From the NCBI GenBank assembly GCA_001899255.1, contig MKVX01000007.1, positions 62,001-126,000 on the forward strand: a DNA stretch of 64,000 nucleotides, in the 5' to 3' direction. The notes below the pieces were generated by a model, which was given only the letters and a program-made list of their open reading frames with translations, did no database searches and was not told the origin of the DNA. The DNA is from Rhizobiales bacterium 62-47. Its GTDB lineage: Bacteria > Pseudomonadota > Alphaproteobacteria > Rhizobiales > Xanthobacteraceae. The translations under genes and the position numbers were made by a program. Within the stretch, counting starts at the first letter, position 1. Each line of letters starts with the position of its first letter. Of the stretch, positions 26,219-34,588 are shown in pieces.

Positions 26219-26992
26219 ATGACGACGCCTAGCAACGTGAAATCTTTGGCTCAGCACAGAAGTCCAAGTCTCGCGCTCACGGAGGCTCAACTCCGCGTTC
26301 AGCTCGCTGCCGCTTATCGGATCTTTGCACACTTCGGCTGGGACTATCTGATCTACGGCCACATCAGCGCGCGGGTGCCCGGCCCTGAGCATCATTTTCT
26401 GATCAATCCGTTTGGCCTGCGTTTCGACGAGGTAACGGCCTCGAACCTTGTCAAAATCGACATCGACGGTAGGAAGGTGGAGCACTCCGACTACGATGTG
26501 AACCCCGCAGGGTTCATCATTCACAGCGCCGTTCATGCCGCACGCGAAGACGCGCTCTGCGTCATGCACACTCATACCATCGCCGGAATGACCATGGCCG
26601 CGACCAAGGCTCCGCTTCGAGCGCTGGATTTTGCGGGGGCGGCACTAACTCACCGCGTAGCCTATCACGATTTTTCGGGCGTTCATGCCGATGATTCCGA
26701 TCGGGACTCGTTGATTTCCGATCTTGGCGACAAAAACTACATGATCCTTCGCAACCACGGGCTGCTCGTTTGCGGTCGCACGATTCCGAGCGCGTTCAAG
26801 CGCCTCTACGATTTTGAGACCGCATGCAAGGTTCAAACTGCCGCCATGGCCATGAATGCTCCGCTCGTCGAACCGTCCCAGGATATCGCTGTTGCTCACG
26901 CTGCAGTGCTTGAGAACGACGATCAAGGTGAGATGGCCTTCAAGGCCCTCATGCGCCTTATGGAGAAGCAGGATCCCGGCTACAAAACCTAG
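26219..26992 (+). CDS. Class II aldolase/adducin-family protein
   Basis: 257 residues from the Met at 26219 (CGGAG upstream; the longer frame adds 37 unlikely residues). The family signature is clear: YGHISARVPG, then HSAVHAAREDALCVMHTHTI with the paired metal-binding histidines of H-T-H, and MILRNHGLLVCGRTI with the third histidine. Relatives cleave sugar phosphates or decarboxylate/aldol-cleave 2-oxo acids. There is no sugar-kinase partner here, so a C-C lyase step on a catabolic intermediate is more likely. It stands alone on the plus strand, convergent with fbiC. Confidence 0.85.
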   Translation: MTTPSNVKSLAQHRSPSLALTEAQLRVQLAAAYRIFAHFGWDYLIYGHISARVPGPEHHFLINPFGLRFDEVTASNLVKIDIDGRKVEHSDYDVNPAGFIIHSAVHAAREDALCVMHTHTIAGMTMAATKAPLRALDFAGAALTHRVAYHDFSGVHADDSDRDSLISDLGDKNYMILRNHGLLVCGRTIPSAFKRLYDFETACKVQTAAMAMNAPLVEPSQDIAVAHAAVLENDDQGEMAFKALMRLMEKQDPGYKT

Positions 26993-27154
26993 CGCTCATA
27001 AAATTTTTTCACATTATCGCATAGGTCAACGCCGCGAGGTGGCGGCCCACTTAACCAGCCAAAAGGCAGCTGGCGCCAAACCCGCGGTACGGCCACAACC
27101 GCCGCCCCGAAGCCTGGACTAACTTTCCACTAATCGCCCTGTTCTGCGATAAAC

Positions 27155-29587
27155 CTATGACCGGCTGCTATCACAGGCGAGGATCGGGTCCGCAATTTCT
27201 ATCTTCGGCTGGATCGAAATTGCGTTCAGGGAGGCCACCCGCCGTTCCGCAGGCGCCGGCTGATAAACGGTGGTGCGCTGGAGTGGGATTCTGCCTTCCG
27301 ATCGAATGATGTGTTCGATTTGGGCTGGGGACAGTTCCTGGCCATGTACTGACCCGGCCGACCGCGTAATCGTTTCGTCCATAAGCGTACCACCCAGATC
27401 GTTGACGCCCGCCGAGAGGCAGAGACGAATGCCGTCCTGACCGAGCTTTACCCACGAACTCTGAATGTTGGATATCACAGGATGCAGGACGATCCTGGCC
27501 AAAGCGTGCATCAGGATCGCCTCACGGAAGGTTGGACCCTTGCGTGCCCGCCCCTTGAGAAAGATCGGCGTTTCCATTGGGACGAAGGGCAGCGGAACGA
27601 ACTCCGTAAAGCCGCCAGTGCGCTCCTGGAGCCTCCGTATCGACAACAGATGGCGCGCCCAATGCCGCGGCGTATCTACGTGCCCGAACATGATGGTCCC
27701 TGTAGTCTTGAGGCCAACCTCGTGAGCCGTTTCGATCACATTGAGCCATTGCTCGGTTATTAACTTGTCGGGACAGATAACACGCCGCACGTCGTCGTCG
27801 AGCACCTCGGCGGCCGTGCCGGGCAAAGTCCCCAATCCGGCTTCCTTCAGTTGAATCAGAAACTCCCGCACATTCAACCCGAGGGTCGCCGCTCCCTGTG
27901 TCACCTCTAGCGGCGAGAAGGCATGGATATGCAGATCAGGAACCGCGGCTTTGACCGCGAGACAAATGTCTAGGTAACGCTGCCCGGTGTAAGCCGGATG
28001 AATGCCGCCTTGCATACAGACTTCCGTAGCGCCGCGCTGCCAGGCTTCCTTCGCTCGACGGCACACTTCCTCGTCGTCGATGTCGTAAGGCCGTCCACGC
28101 AAATTCTCGCTTAGCTTCCCCTTCGAGAATGCGCAAAACTGGCACCGGTAGGAGCAGATGTTCGTGTAATTGATGTTGCGGGTGACCACATATGAAACCG
28201 TGGCGCCATTAACCTCCTGGCGGATCTCGTCGGCGAACCGGCAGACCACCGCGAAATCGTCCCCCCGCGCGGCGAAGAGACAGGTGATCTCATCTTCGGA
28301 AAGGGCTTTACCAGATCGTGCGCGCTCGACGAGCGTGGAAAGGTGAGCGGAAGCAGTCGATGTCGAACCGCTACGGACAAGCCGTACTTCCCGCGCAGGC
28401 AATGGCAGGCCGGCGCCGGCGACCCAAGCGTTGTCACGCGCCCATCCTTCCGAATCTACGCTCGCGAGGATGGCCGGCCGAACCCTTGCATCCAGCCAAC
28501 GTTCCGCTTCGAGGATATAGCGAGGATAGATCGGCAGACGCGGCACCACATCCAGCCCAAGCTCCCGTCCAGCCTCGTGAAGACTTTCGATCGCGGGCCA
28601 GGGAGCCTCGGGATTCACAAAGTCCTTCGTCACCGGAGAAATGCCGCCCCAGTCGTTGATCCCGGCTTGAAGCAGTTCGCTCAGAGCGTTCGGGCTGAGA
28701 TTCGGTGGTGTTTGAAGACTAATGTCAGCCGGCAGGATGAGCCGGGCAACGGCAATCGTCCAGATTAGATCATTCAGGCTTGGCTCGGGTGCACGCGCCA
28801 TGCGCGTGCCTTCCTTGGCCCGGAAATTCTGGACGATGACTTCCTGAATATGACCGTACTTGAGATGAAGCTCGCGCAGGGCCATAAGGGTTTCAATCCG
28901 TTCAAGCCGCGTCTCTCCGATTCCGATCAACAGGCCGGAGGTCATTGGTATATTGGCTGCGCCTGCGTCAGCCAAATGCCGGAGGCGAACCGACGGATGC
29001 TTGTCAGGAGATCCGAAGTGAGGACCTCCTTTCTCGCAAAGACGCTCGGATGAACTCTCGAGCATTAGACCTTGCGACACCGACACCGGTCTCAGCGCAA
29101 GCATTTCGCTGCGATTTCCGACACCGTAATTGAGATGGGGAAGCAGTCCGGTTTCCTCGAAGACCAGACGCGCCATTTCCGCCAGATAGGAAAGCGTCGA
29201 GTCGTATCCGAGGCGCGCAAGTTCTTCTCGCGCCGTCCGATACCGCGCCTCGGGTCTGTCGCCCAGCGTAAACAGCGCCTCGTGACAGCTTCCTCGCGCA
29301 CCGTCTCGTGCGACGGACAGCACCTCTGCGGCAGTCATGTAGACGTTCGAAGCCGGCTTCGAAGGTCGTTCGGCGAATGTGCAATACGCGCAGACGTCCC
29401 GGCAAAGATGAGTCAGTGGAATAAACACTTTGGGAGAATAGGTAGTCCTCGTCCCCCAAGAACGCTGGCGAACCTCGAAGGCAGCGCCGCGCAATGCCGG
29501 CAGATCGGTGCACTCGGCGATCGCACGGACGGTTTCCGAAGAAATTGCGGAATCCTGGACGATCGATTCGATGAACTTGATTGTCAT
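27155..29587 (-). CDS. fbiC: FbiC: fused CofG/CofH, 7,8-didemethyl-8-hydroxy-5-deazariboflavin (Fo) synthase
   Basis: 810 residues with two radical-SAM domains, as in actinobacterial FbiC. The CofG half has C-x3-C-x2-C at Cys62/66/69 (CRDVCAYCTF); the CofH half has it at Cys478/482/485 (CSYRCQFCAF). Each binds a 4Fe-4S cluster and S-adenosylmethionine. Together they build Fo, the deazaflavin chromophore of F420, from tyrosine and a ribityl-diaminouracil. LPGTAAEVLDDDVRRVICPD and FGHVDTPRHWARHL are CofH-like blocks. It is the last gene of the six-gene operon, 35 bp after cofC. Deazaflavin synthesis is uncommon in Alphaproteobacteria, and its presence on a mobile element shows how it can spread. 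Confidence 0.93.
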   Translation of the reverse strand: MTIKFIESIVQDSAISSETVRAIAECTDLPALRGAAFEVRQRSWGTRTTYSPKVFIPLTHLCRDVCAYCTFAERPSKPASNVYMTAAEVLSVARDGARGSCHEALFTLGDRPEARYRTAREELARLGYDSTLSYLAEMARLVFEETGLLPHLNYGVGNRSEMLALRPVSVSQGLMLESSSERLCEKGGPHFGSPDKHPSVRLRHLADAGAANIPMTSGLLIGIGETRLERIETLMALRELHLKYGHIQEVIVQNFRAKEGTRMARAPEPSLNDLIWTIAVARLILPADISLQTPPNLSPNALSELLQAGINDWGGISPVTKDFVNPEAPWPAIESLHEAGRELGLDVVPRLPIYPRYILEAERWLDARVRPAILASVDSEGWARDNAWVAGAGLPLPAREVRLVRSGSTSTASAHLSTLVERARSGKALSEDEITCLFAARGDDFAVVCRFADEIRQEVNGATVSYVVTRNINYTNICSYRCQFCAFSKGKLSENLRGRPYDIDDEEVCRRAKEAWQRGATEVCMQGGIHPAYTGQRYLDICLAVKAAVPDLHIHAFSPLEVTQGAATLGLNVREFLIQLKEAGLGTLPGTAAEVLDDDVRRVICPDKLITEQWLNVIETAHEVGLKTTGTIMFGHVDTPRHWARHLLSIRRLQERTGGFTEFVPLPFVPMETPIFLKGRARKGPTFREAILMHALARIVLHPVISNIQSSWVKLGQDGIRLCLSAGVNDLGGTLMDETITRSAGSVHGQELSPAQIEHIIRSEGRIPLQRTTVYQPAPAERRVASLNAISIQPKIEIADPILACDSSRS

Positions 29588-29622
29588 TTGGATCTACCCG
29601 CGTCGCAGCCCCGAGGCGCAAT

Positions 29623-30312
29623 CTACAGCCACGGTAGCGGCGGCATCTCGCATGCCAAACACGGATCGAGGCGCTTGCGATCGAGTGTAGAGAGAAAGGC
29701 CTTCGTCCACGTGGATCGTTCACTCGCTAGTACGCGGACGAGATCTGAGGGTCGGTCTACATCCAAATTCAAACCTGGTAAGTGTATCACCTGAGTACGC
29801 AAGCCCGTTTGCCTCACCTGATTGAGGTGGCGAACAAAACTATTCGGTCCATAGCTGAAAGTTATAGCCGTCGGAGGTGAGGCTATGATTGCGTTTGTGC
29901 CTTGGTCGCTGTCGGAGGGCACGATCGTGATTCCGCAGTTCGCGTGCGTCTGCACGAGATCCCTTAACTCGCTCGGGAGAACAAGCGGCACGTCAGCCGG
30001 GATTATCATCGCGGTATCGAAGCCGCGGTCAGACATGGCAGTTGTCGCCTCGAGCACTGCGCGGGTAATGCCCTCCTCCCAGCGATCCGGCATGACCTCG
30101 GCGCCATAGCCGCGCGCGATGGCCGCAACATCATCATCAGCAGTGACCACGAGGGGATGCGTGTCGGATCGTAAGGCCTTGATGGCCCTCATAACGTCAT
30201 GAAACATGGTTGTCGTGAGCACCGATCTCTCATCGGCATTCAGCACAGCGGAGAGCCTCTGCTTTGCAAGCGAGCAGCGCTTCACGGGCACAATTGTTAC
30301 CAGAAGCTGCAT
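29623..30312 (-). CDS. cofC: CofC/FbiD-type guanylyltransferase
   Basis: 229 residues. The nucleotidyltransferase opening LLVTIVPVKRCSLAKQRLSA, then HPLVVTADDDVAAIARGYGA, the metal-binding block TAMIIPADVPLVLP and IVPSDSDQGTNAIIA match CofC. That enzyme guanylylates 2-phospholactate (or PEP or 3-phosphoglycerate in bacterial variants) so that CofD can join it to Fo. Its partner CofD and the glutamate ligase CofE are not in the window. It starts 7 bp after npdG and is followed by fbiC. The family is clear; the acceptor cannot be read from sequence. Confidence 0.85.
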   Translation of the reverse strand: MQLLVTIVPVKRCSLAKQRLSAVLNADERSVLTTTMFHDVMRAIKALRSDTHPLVVTADDDVAAIARGYGAEVMPDRWEEGITRAVLEATTAMSDRGFDTAMIIPADVPLVLPSELRDLVQTHANCGITIVPSDSDQGTNAIIASPPTAITFSYGPNSFVRHLNQVRQTGLRTQVIHLPGLNLDVDRPSDLVRVLASERSTWTKAFLSTLDRKRLDPCLACEMPPLPWL

Positions 30313-30319
30313 CCTCGTC

Positions 30320-30991
30320 TCACTTTTCAGTTCGAGCGATCCCTGTGATGCGAATTCCGGCCTCGGTCTTATAACGACGATTGATGCCGATCAGGACCGA
30401 CGTCAATGCCTCCGCAACGACTGAGTTGGCCAAAACGCCGGCATCGAGGCCCGCCATTCCCATGCGTTCGATGAGACTAATGACCCGCTCCTTAACATCC
30501 TTGTCGTCGCCGCATACCAGTACGTCGCAATCGATCAGATTTGTCGTCTTCAATTTGGCTGCGGCCACGTTTTGGAACGCGGACACAACTTTAACATCGG
30601 ATCCCAGAAGCAACTGCATTTCTTCCGCACCTGATCCGGCGGGCCGCAGGTGAACCACGGAAACCTTCGGTGGCTGCAAGGGCACCGTGGCATCGACCAC
30701 GACCTTGCCCTTCAGATAGGAATGCACCTCTTTCAGCACCTTATCGCGATCGATGAAAGGGACGGCAACAATGACAAGATCAGCTTGTTGGGCGACGTCG
30801 ACGTTCGACGCGCCGACCAGATTTGGCCCGTCAGATCCGCTCGCCAATTCGGAAGCAGCCTGCCTAGCACGTTCGATGTCGCGCGATCCGATGAGTACCC
30901 TGTATTTTGCGCGTGCCAACCGGAATCCGAGACCGCTGCCCAAGGCACCTGTCCCCCCCAGAATCCCGATAACGGTCGTGTCCTCAGCCAT
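30320..30991 (-). CDS. npdG: F420:NADP oxidoreductase (NpdG-like)
   Basis: 223 residues from the Met at 30991, chosen for GGGAG upstream. The N-terminus VIGILGGTGALGSGLGFRLA is the NADP-binding Rossmann loop, and VLIGSRDIERARQAASEL supplies the Ser-Arg that contacts the 2'-phosphate. Blocks such as AVPFIDRDKVLKEVHSYLKG, VVDATVPLQPP and the following QNVAAAKLKTT match F420-dependent NADP reductases. It should reduce deazaflavin with NADPH, feeding the LLM oxidoreductase two genes upstream. Spacing to the dihydropyrimidinase gene is short. Confidence 0.85.
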   Translation of the reverse strand: MAEDTTVIGILGGTGALGSGLGFRLARAKYRVLIGSRDIERARQAASELASGSDGPNLVGASNVDVAQQADLVIVAVPFIDRDKVLKEVHSYLKGKVVVDATVPLQPPKVSVVHLRPAGSGAEEMQLLLGSDVKVVSAFQNVAAAKLKTTNLIDCDVLVCGDDKDVKERVISLIERMGMAGLDAGVLANSVVAEALTSVLIGINRRYKTEAGIRITGIARTEK

Positions 30992-31017
30992 TGGATCTCC
31001 CAACATCGATCGCTAGT

Positions 31018-32415
31018 TCAACTCTTGCCGTGGCTTCGATAGATGTACCTGCCGGTACCGACCGCATCGTCGTTCAGGAGTCGATCGCGCAAGGCGAAAT
31101 TGCCTCTTACCAGCGTGTGCTCGACCCGGCCCTTGAAGCGCCAACCATCATAGATTGAAAAGCCGGCATCCGACCTCATGGTCTTCTCATCCGCAATCCA
31201 CTCGGCATTCAGATCGACGATGGCGAAATCGGCATCTTTGCCAACGGCGATCGTTCCTTTGGTCGGGCAGCCCATAATCCGGGCCGGATTCGCACTGAGA
31301 AGTTCGGCTATTCGGCCGAGGGACAGTTGCCGCTTGTGGTATCCCTCGGTCAGCATGACCGGCAACAGCGTTTCCAATCCCGGGAAGCCAGGCGACGCTT
31401 TCCAAACACCGCCCGTCTTAGCGGCGATATCGCGATGAACATGATCGGTTGCGACGGTGTCGATCGTTCCGGCCTTGATCCCCGCCCACAATGCCTCGAT
31501 ATCGGCTTTCGCTCGAACCGGCGGATTTACCTTTGCCTTAATCCCACCGGACCAATCCACATCATGGGTCAGATACTGAGTGCAGGTTTCGACCGTGAGC
31601 GGCGCGCCCAGCTTGCGCTGTGCGATACTCGCTTCCAATCCCTCCCCGGAGGAACAGTGCACCATATGGACCCTCGCGCCGAGGCTTCGGGCCAGCGTCG
31701 AGACCCGGTGCACGGCCTCCGCCTCCAGGAACGGCGGCCGCGAATTGCTCCAGGCTGCGAGCCCACCCTCTCCATCTGGATCGGCGGCCATCAGTCTTTT
31801 CCGAAGTACCCAGGCAACTTCGATGTTCTCGCAATGCGGGCAGACGATCGCACCGGATGACTTCGCAGCCTCCGCGAGTCGATAGAGGAACCCGTCATCA
31901 ATATCCGGCAAACCCAGGCGCGCGCCTTCGCCGCCACGATTGTACATGAACAGCTTGAACGAGGCGACGCCGAACGTCTTGACATAGACGGGAATTGCGG
32001 CGAGTTGCTTCTCAGTCGAAATCACCAGGTGAAAGCCGAAATCGATCCGCGCGCCACGCTCGGAGACCGATTTGATGTCCTCGAAGATTCCCTCCTCGTA
32101 AGGATCGCTCGCGATCACGTAGGAGATGAACGTTGTAACACCTCCCGCCGCGGCGGACGCAGTCTCGGTATCGGCATCGCTCGCGGCTCTAGGTCGCGTG
32201 ATGTCAGCGCCATGACCGAGATGGATATGAGCATCGATGACGCCCGGAAGAACGGTGAGACCGTTGATGTCCACCACCTGCCCGGCATCTCCAAGCGAGT
32301 TGCGGGAAGCCAGGGCACCGATTTTTCCCCCCACAATTCCGATGTCGAGATCCGCGACCGATCCATCGCCAAGGACGACATGGCCACCGCGCAAAACGGT
32401 CTCGAGTCTGGTCAT
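31018..32415 (-). CDS. Dihydropyrimidinase/hydantoinase-family cyclic amidohydrolase
   Basis: 465 residues, normal length. Metal ligands: the H-x-H of DAHIHLGHG, the carboxylated lysine in SFKLFMYN, His in VCPHCENIE, His in VHMVHCSSGEG and Asp in DTVATDHVH. This set defines the dinuclear-zinc dihydropyrimidinase/allantoinase/hydantoinase group. Enzymes of this class hydrolyse the N-C bond of a saturated ring imide to an N-carbamoyl amino acid. Its neighbours, a reductase of the F420 class before it and a carbamoyl-type amidohydrolase two genes upstream, fit reduction, ring opening and decarbamoylation. GGGAG precedes the ATG. Substrate is inferred from context. Confidence 0.9.
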   Translation of the reverse strand: MTRLETVLRGGHVVLGDGSVADLDIGIVGGKIGALASRNSLGDAGQVVDINGLTVLPGVIDAHIHLGHGADITRPRAASDADTETASAAAGGVTTFISYVIASDPYEEGIFEDIKSVSERGARIDFGFHLVISTEKQLAAIPVYVKTFGVASFKLFMYNRGGEGARLGLPDIDDGFLYRLAEAAKSSGAIVCPHCENIEVAWVLRKRLMAADPDGEGGLAAWSNSRPPFLEAEAVHRVSTLARSLGARVHMVHCSSGEGLEASIAQRKLGAPLTVETCTQYLTHDVDWSGGIKAKVNPPVRAKADIEALWAGIKAGTIDTVATDHVHRDIAAKTGGVWKASPGFPGLETLLPVMLTEGYHKRQLSLGRIAELLSANPARIMGCPTKGTIAVGKDADFAIVDLNAEWIADEKTMRSDAGFSIYDGWRFKGRVEHTLVRGNFALRDRLLNDDAVGTGRYIYRSHGKS

Positions 32416-32483
32416 GACTGGTTCTCCCGATCAGCATCCGCCGCGCAATATGCTTTCGTCGCCGAACGCCTGCCCTGCCGTCG

Positions 32484-33443
32484 TCAGAAAAGGGCTGGGG
32501 CAAGCTCTCGCAATACATCGTCGCGGGATTCGATCCCTGGCGCGACAGGAATAGCGAGCACCACTTCGTCGACCCCAAGCGGCCGTAATGCCTCGACCTG
32601 CCCTTTAATCATCTCGGGCGTACCGGAAAAAGCGTAGCGCGTGACCAGTTCGTCGGGCACCAGCTTGCCGAACTCAGCCTCTGAACGACCATGCTGCTCG
32701 TAGTTGTAGGCAGCCTTGACCTTCACCGCCACCTTGCGGGTCAGGTCATCGATCGGGCCAGGAATATTGCGCAGGATTGCGCGGGCGACGTTGTATTTAA
32801 CCGCATCGAAGGATGGATGGCACGCGGCCCAAACGACAATTTTCGTACTGCCGACCGCGCGTCCTGCTCCTCGCTCGGCCTCATGAACGAGATCTACAGC
32901 AGTCTTGATCAATTCCGGCGCTATACCATTCATCAAGATCACGCCATCGGCCAGTTCACCGGACATCCTCAACATCTTCGGCCCGGTCGCGGCAATATAA
33001 ATTGGGACATCGACGTGGGCGAAGGTGAGCTTCGCGCGATCCCCGGTCGAGAACGAGACAGCCTCGCCTTTGAAAAGCCCCCGGATCTTGGCTACCGCAT
33101 CCGACAGATCCGCGATCTTCGCGATTTCCAGATTCATCACCCTTAGAGCACTGTCGCCAACACTGATTCCAAGCGTCGCGCGCCCCCCGGTTAGCTCGTG
33201 CAGCGTTGAAAAAGCGGACGCCGTAACGGTCGGGTGCCTCGTAATAGGGTTGGTTACAGCCGTACCGAATCGGAGTTTGCTCGTGGAGACTGCGAGCGCG
33301 CCGAGCATCGTATAGACCTCGCGAAAGAGCAGATGCGAATCCAGCATCCAAAGCGTATCGAATCCCAAACCCTCGGCGAGTTTGGCGCTTTCGATGATCT
33401 TCGCCGGATTTTCGTTCGGATAGACTCCTAAACTGACTTTCAT
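32484..33443 (-). CDS. LLM-class oxidoreductase, MER-like, probably F420-dependent
   Basis: 319 residues, a luciferase-like TIM barrel of the methylene-H4MPT-reductase/Fgd group. The start SLGVYPNENPAKIIESAKLA, the block GTAVTNPITRHPTVTASAFS and LGISVGDSALRVM match MER-like F420 enzymes; FMN-dependent members usually differ at TNPxTRH. YIAATGPKMLRMSGELADGV is the second cofactor loop. Next to npdG, cofC and fbiC, deazaflavin use is very likely. In a reductive pyrimidine-type route it would do the first step, reducing a C=C of the ring, in place of the flavin/iron-sulfur dihydropyrimidine dehydrogenase. It is not close to RutA, which is an oxygenase. Confidence 0.85.
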   Translation of the reverse strand: MKVSLGVYPNENPAKIIESAKLAEGLGFDTLWMLDSHLLFREVYTMLGALAVSTSKLRFGTAVTNPITRHPTVTASAFSTLHELTGGRATLGISVGDSALRVMNLEIAKIADLSDAVAKIRGLFKGEAVSFSTGDRAKLTFAHVDVPIYIAATGPKMLRMSGELADGVILMNGIAPELIKTAVDLVHEAERGAGRAVGSTKIVVWAACHPSFDAVKYNVARAILRNIPGPIDDLTRKVAVKVKAAYNYEQHGRSEAEFGKLVPDELVTRYAFSGTPEMIKGQVEALRPLGVDEVVLAIPVAPGIESRDDVLRELAPALF

Positions 33444-33528
33444 TGCACCCGCCTCTTACTCAATCGCCTCGCGGCCTCAGCTCGGAATCCGGCCACATCG
33501 GAACGCCTCCGGGAAAGATCCACCCAAA

Positions 33529-34395
33529 TCACCCTTGAGCAATGGGCCCATAGAGTTCGGGGCGCCGGTCGCGCCACCACGGAAACTTCTTCCGACTCGC
33601 GGAAACCGCGTCGAGATCCAGATCCTGAATCAATAGCTCTTCGGTTTCATTGCTGGCCTCCGCCATTTTCATGCCGGTCGGATCGACAATCATGCTGCGA
33701 CCAAGGTGACGGCGGACCCCCTCGACACCAACTTTGTTAGCGGCAACCACATAAACACCGTTCTCGAACGCCCTGGATCGGATAGCCAGCTCCCAGATCG
33801 AATTGCGGTGTTCCGGGTTAGCGTAGACCGAGTACGCGATCGGCATGAAAATAATCTCAGCACCGGACAGGGCCAACACCCGCGATCCCTCGGGATAAAG
33901 ACGATCATTACATATCTGCACGCCGATCCGAACTCCGTCGACGTCGAATACCGGCAGCGATCCGCCGGGTGTGAAGTAGAATTTTTCATAGCTGCCGGTG
34001 CCACCGGCCTTTTCGTTGGGGAAGTACGCAGGGATGTGCGTTTTACGATAGGTCCCGAGAATTTTACCCGACGAATTCACGATCAAGGCCGAATTGTAGT
34101 TGCCAGTGTTTGCGCGCTCACCAAACGGAAGCACCAGAGCAATTGCGTGTTTTTTGGCAGCTGCCAGGATCGGCGCCAGAACCGGCCCATCTGGCTCCGT
34201 GAAAAAATGATCGTTGTCCTCAACCAACCGGTTCGGGAAAAATGGGGACATGAACAATTCGCAGAACGTGATGATCTTGGCGCCCTTCTCAGCGGCTTGC
34301 TCGATCATCTTCACTGCCGTAGGCACGCTCGATAACATGTTCTCGGATTCCACCGAACCCGTTTGAGCACACGCGACCTTGATCGTCCTTGGCAT
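33529..34395 (-). CDS. Nitrilase-superfamily amidohydrolase (N-carbamoyl-type)
   Basis: 288 residues. The Glu-Lys-Cys triad is visible: Glu in ITFCELFMSPFF, Lys in GTYRKTHIP and Cys in GVQICNDRLYPEG. RSRAFENGVYVVAANKVGVE is the usual C-terminal strand. The closest functional groups are N-carbamoylputrescine and beta-ureidopropionase-like hydrolases that release CO2 and NH3 from N-carbamoyl amines. It is the first gene of the six-gene operon, with GGGAG at good spacing. It would act on the product of the dihydropyrimidinase encoded two genes downstream. Confidence 0.88.
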   Translation of the reverse strand: MPRTIKVACAQTGSVESENMLSSVPTAVKMIEQAAEKGAKIITFCELFMSPFFPNRLVEDNDHFFTEPDGPVLAPILAAAKKHAIALVLPFGERANTGNYNSALIVNSSGKILGTYRKTHIPAYFPNEKAGGTGSYEKFYFTPGGSLPVFDVDGVRIGVQICNDRLYPEGSRVLALSGAEIIFMPIAYSVYANPEHRNSIWELAIRSRAFENGVYVVAANKVGVEGVRRHLGRSMIVDPTGMKMAEASNETEELLIQDLDLDAVSASRKKFPWWRDRRPELYGPIAQG

Positions 34396-34410
34396 CCTGA
34401 TCTCCCAATT

Positions 34411-34440
34411 TTCCGATACGCCTTAATCGATATACGATAC
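34411..34440. promoter_or_regulatory. CGATAC sites upstream of the deazaflavin operon
   Basis: Two CGATAC cores (34414-34419 and 34435-34440, 21 bp apart) sit 19-45 bp upstream of the nitrilase-family gene start. The 21-bp spacing matches the pair at 25882/25903. Confidence 0.6.
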
Positions 34441-34508
34441 ACAGAAGAAACCCATTCGTCAATCCGGATGTAAATTCGCTCCTTGCAAAACGAAGGCAAA
34501 AGGATCAA

Positions 34509-34552
34509 TTGACACACACGTCGATTGCAATACGATACATGAAAATCGTATT
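34509..34552 (+). promoter_or_regulatory. Promoter of the DadA-like gene with operator over the -10
   Basis: TTGACA (34509-34514) and TACGAT (34531-34536) are 16 bp apart and form a sigma-70 promoter. The inverted repeat AATACGAT-N8-ATCGTATT (34529-34552) covers the -10 and start site, a layout typical of repression. Confidence 0.6.
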
Positions 34553-34588
34553 CCGATGCTGCCGAACATGCACCTCCGGAGCACAAGA

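Noticed and set aside
32484-33443. The LLM enzyme as RutA (oxidative uracil cleavage)
   Set aside because: The sequence fits the MER/F420 group, and no other rut genes are present.
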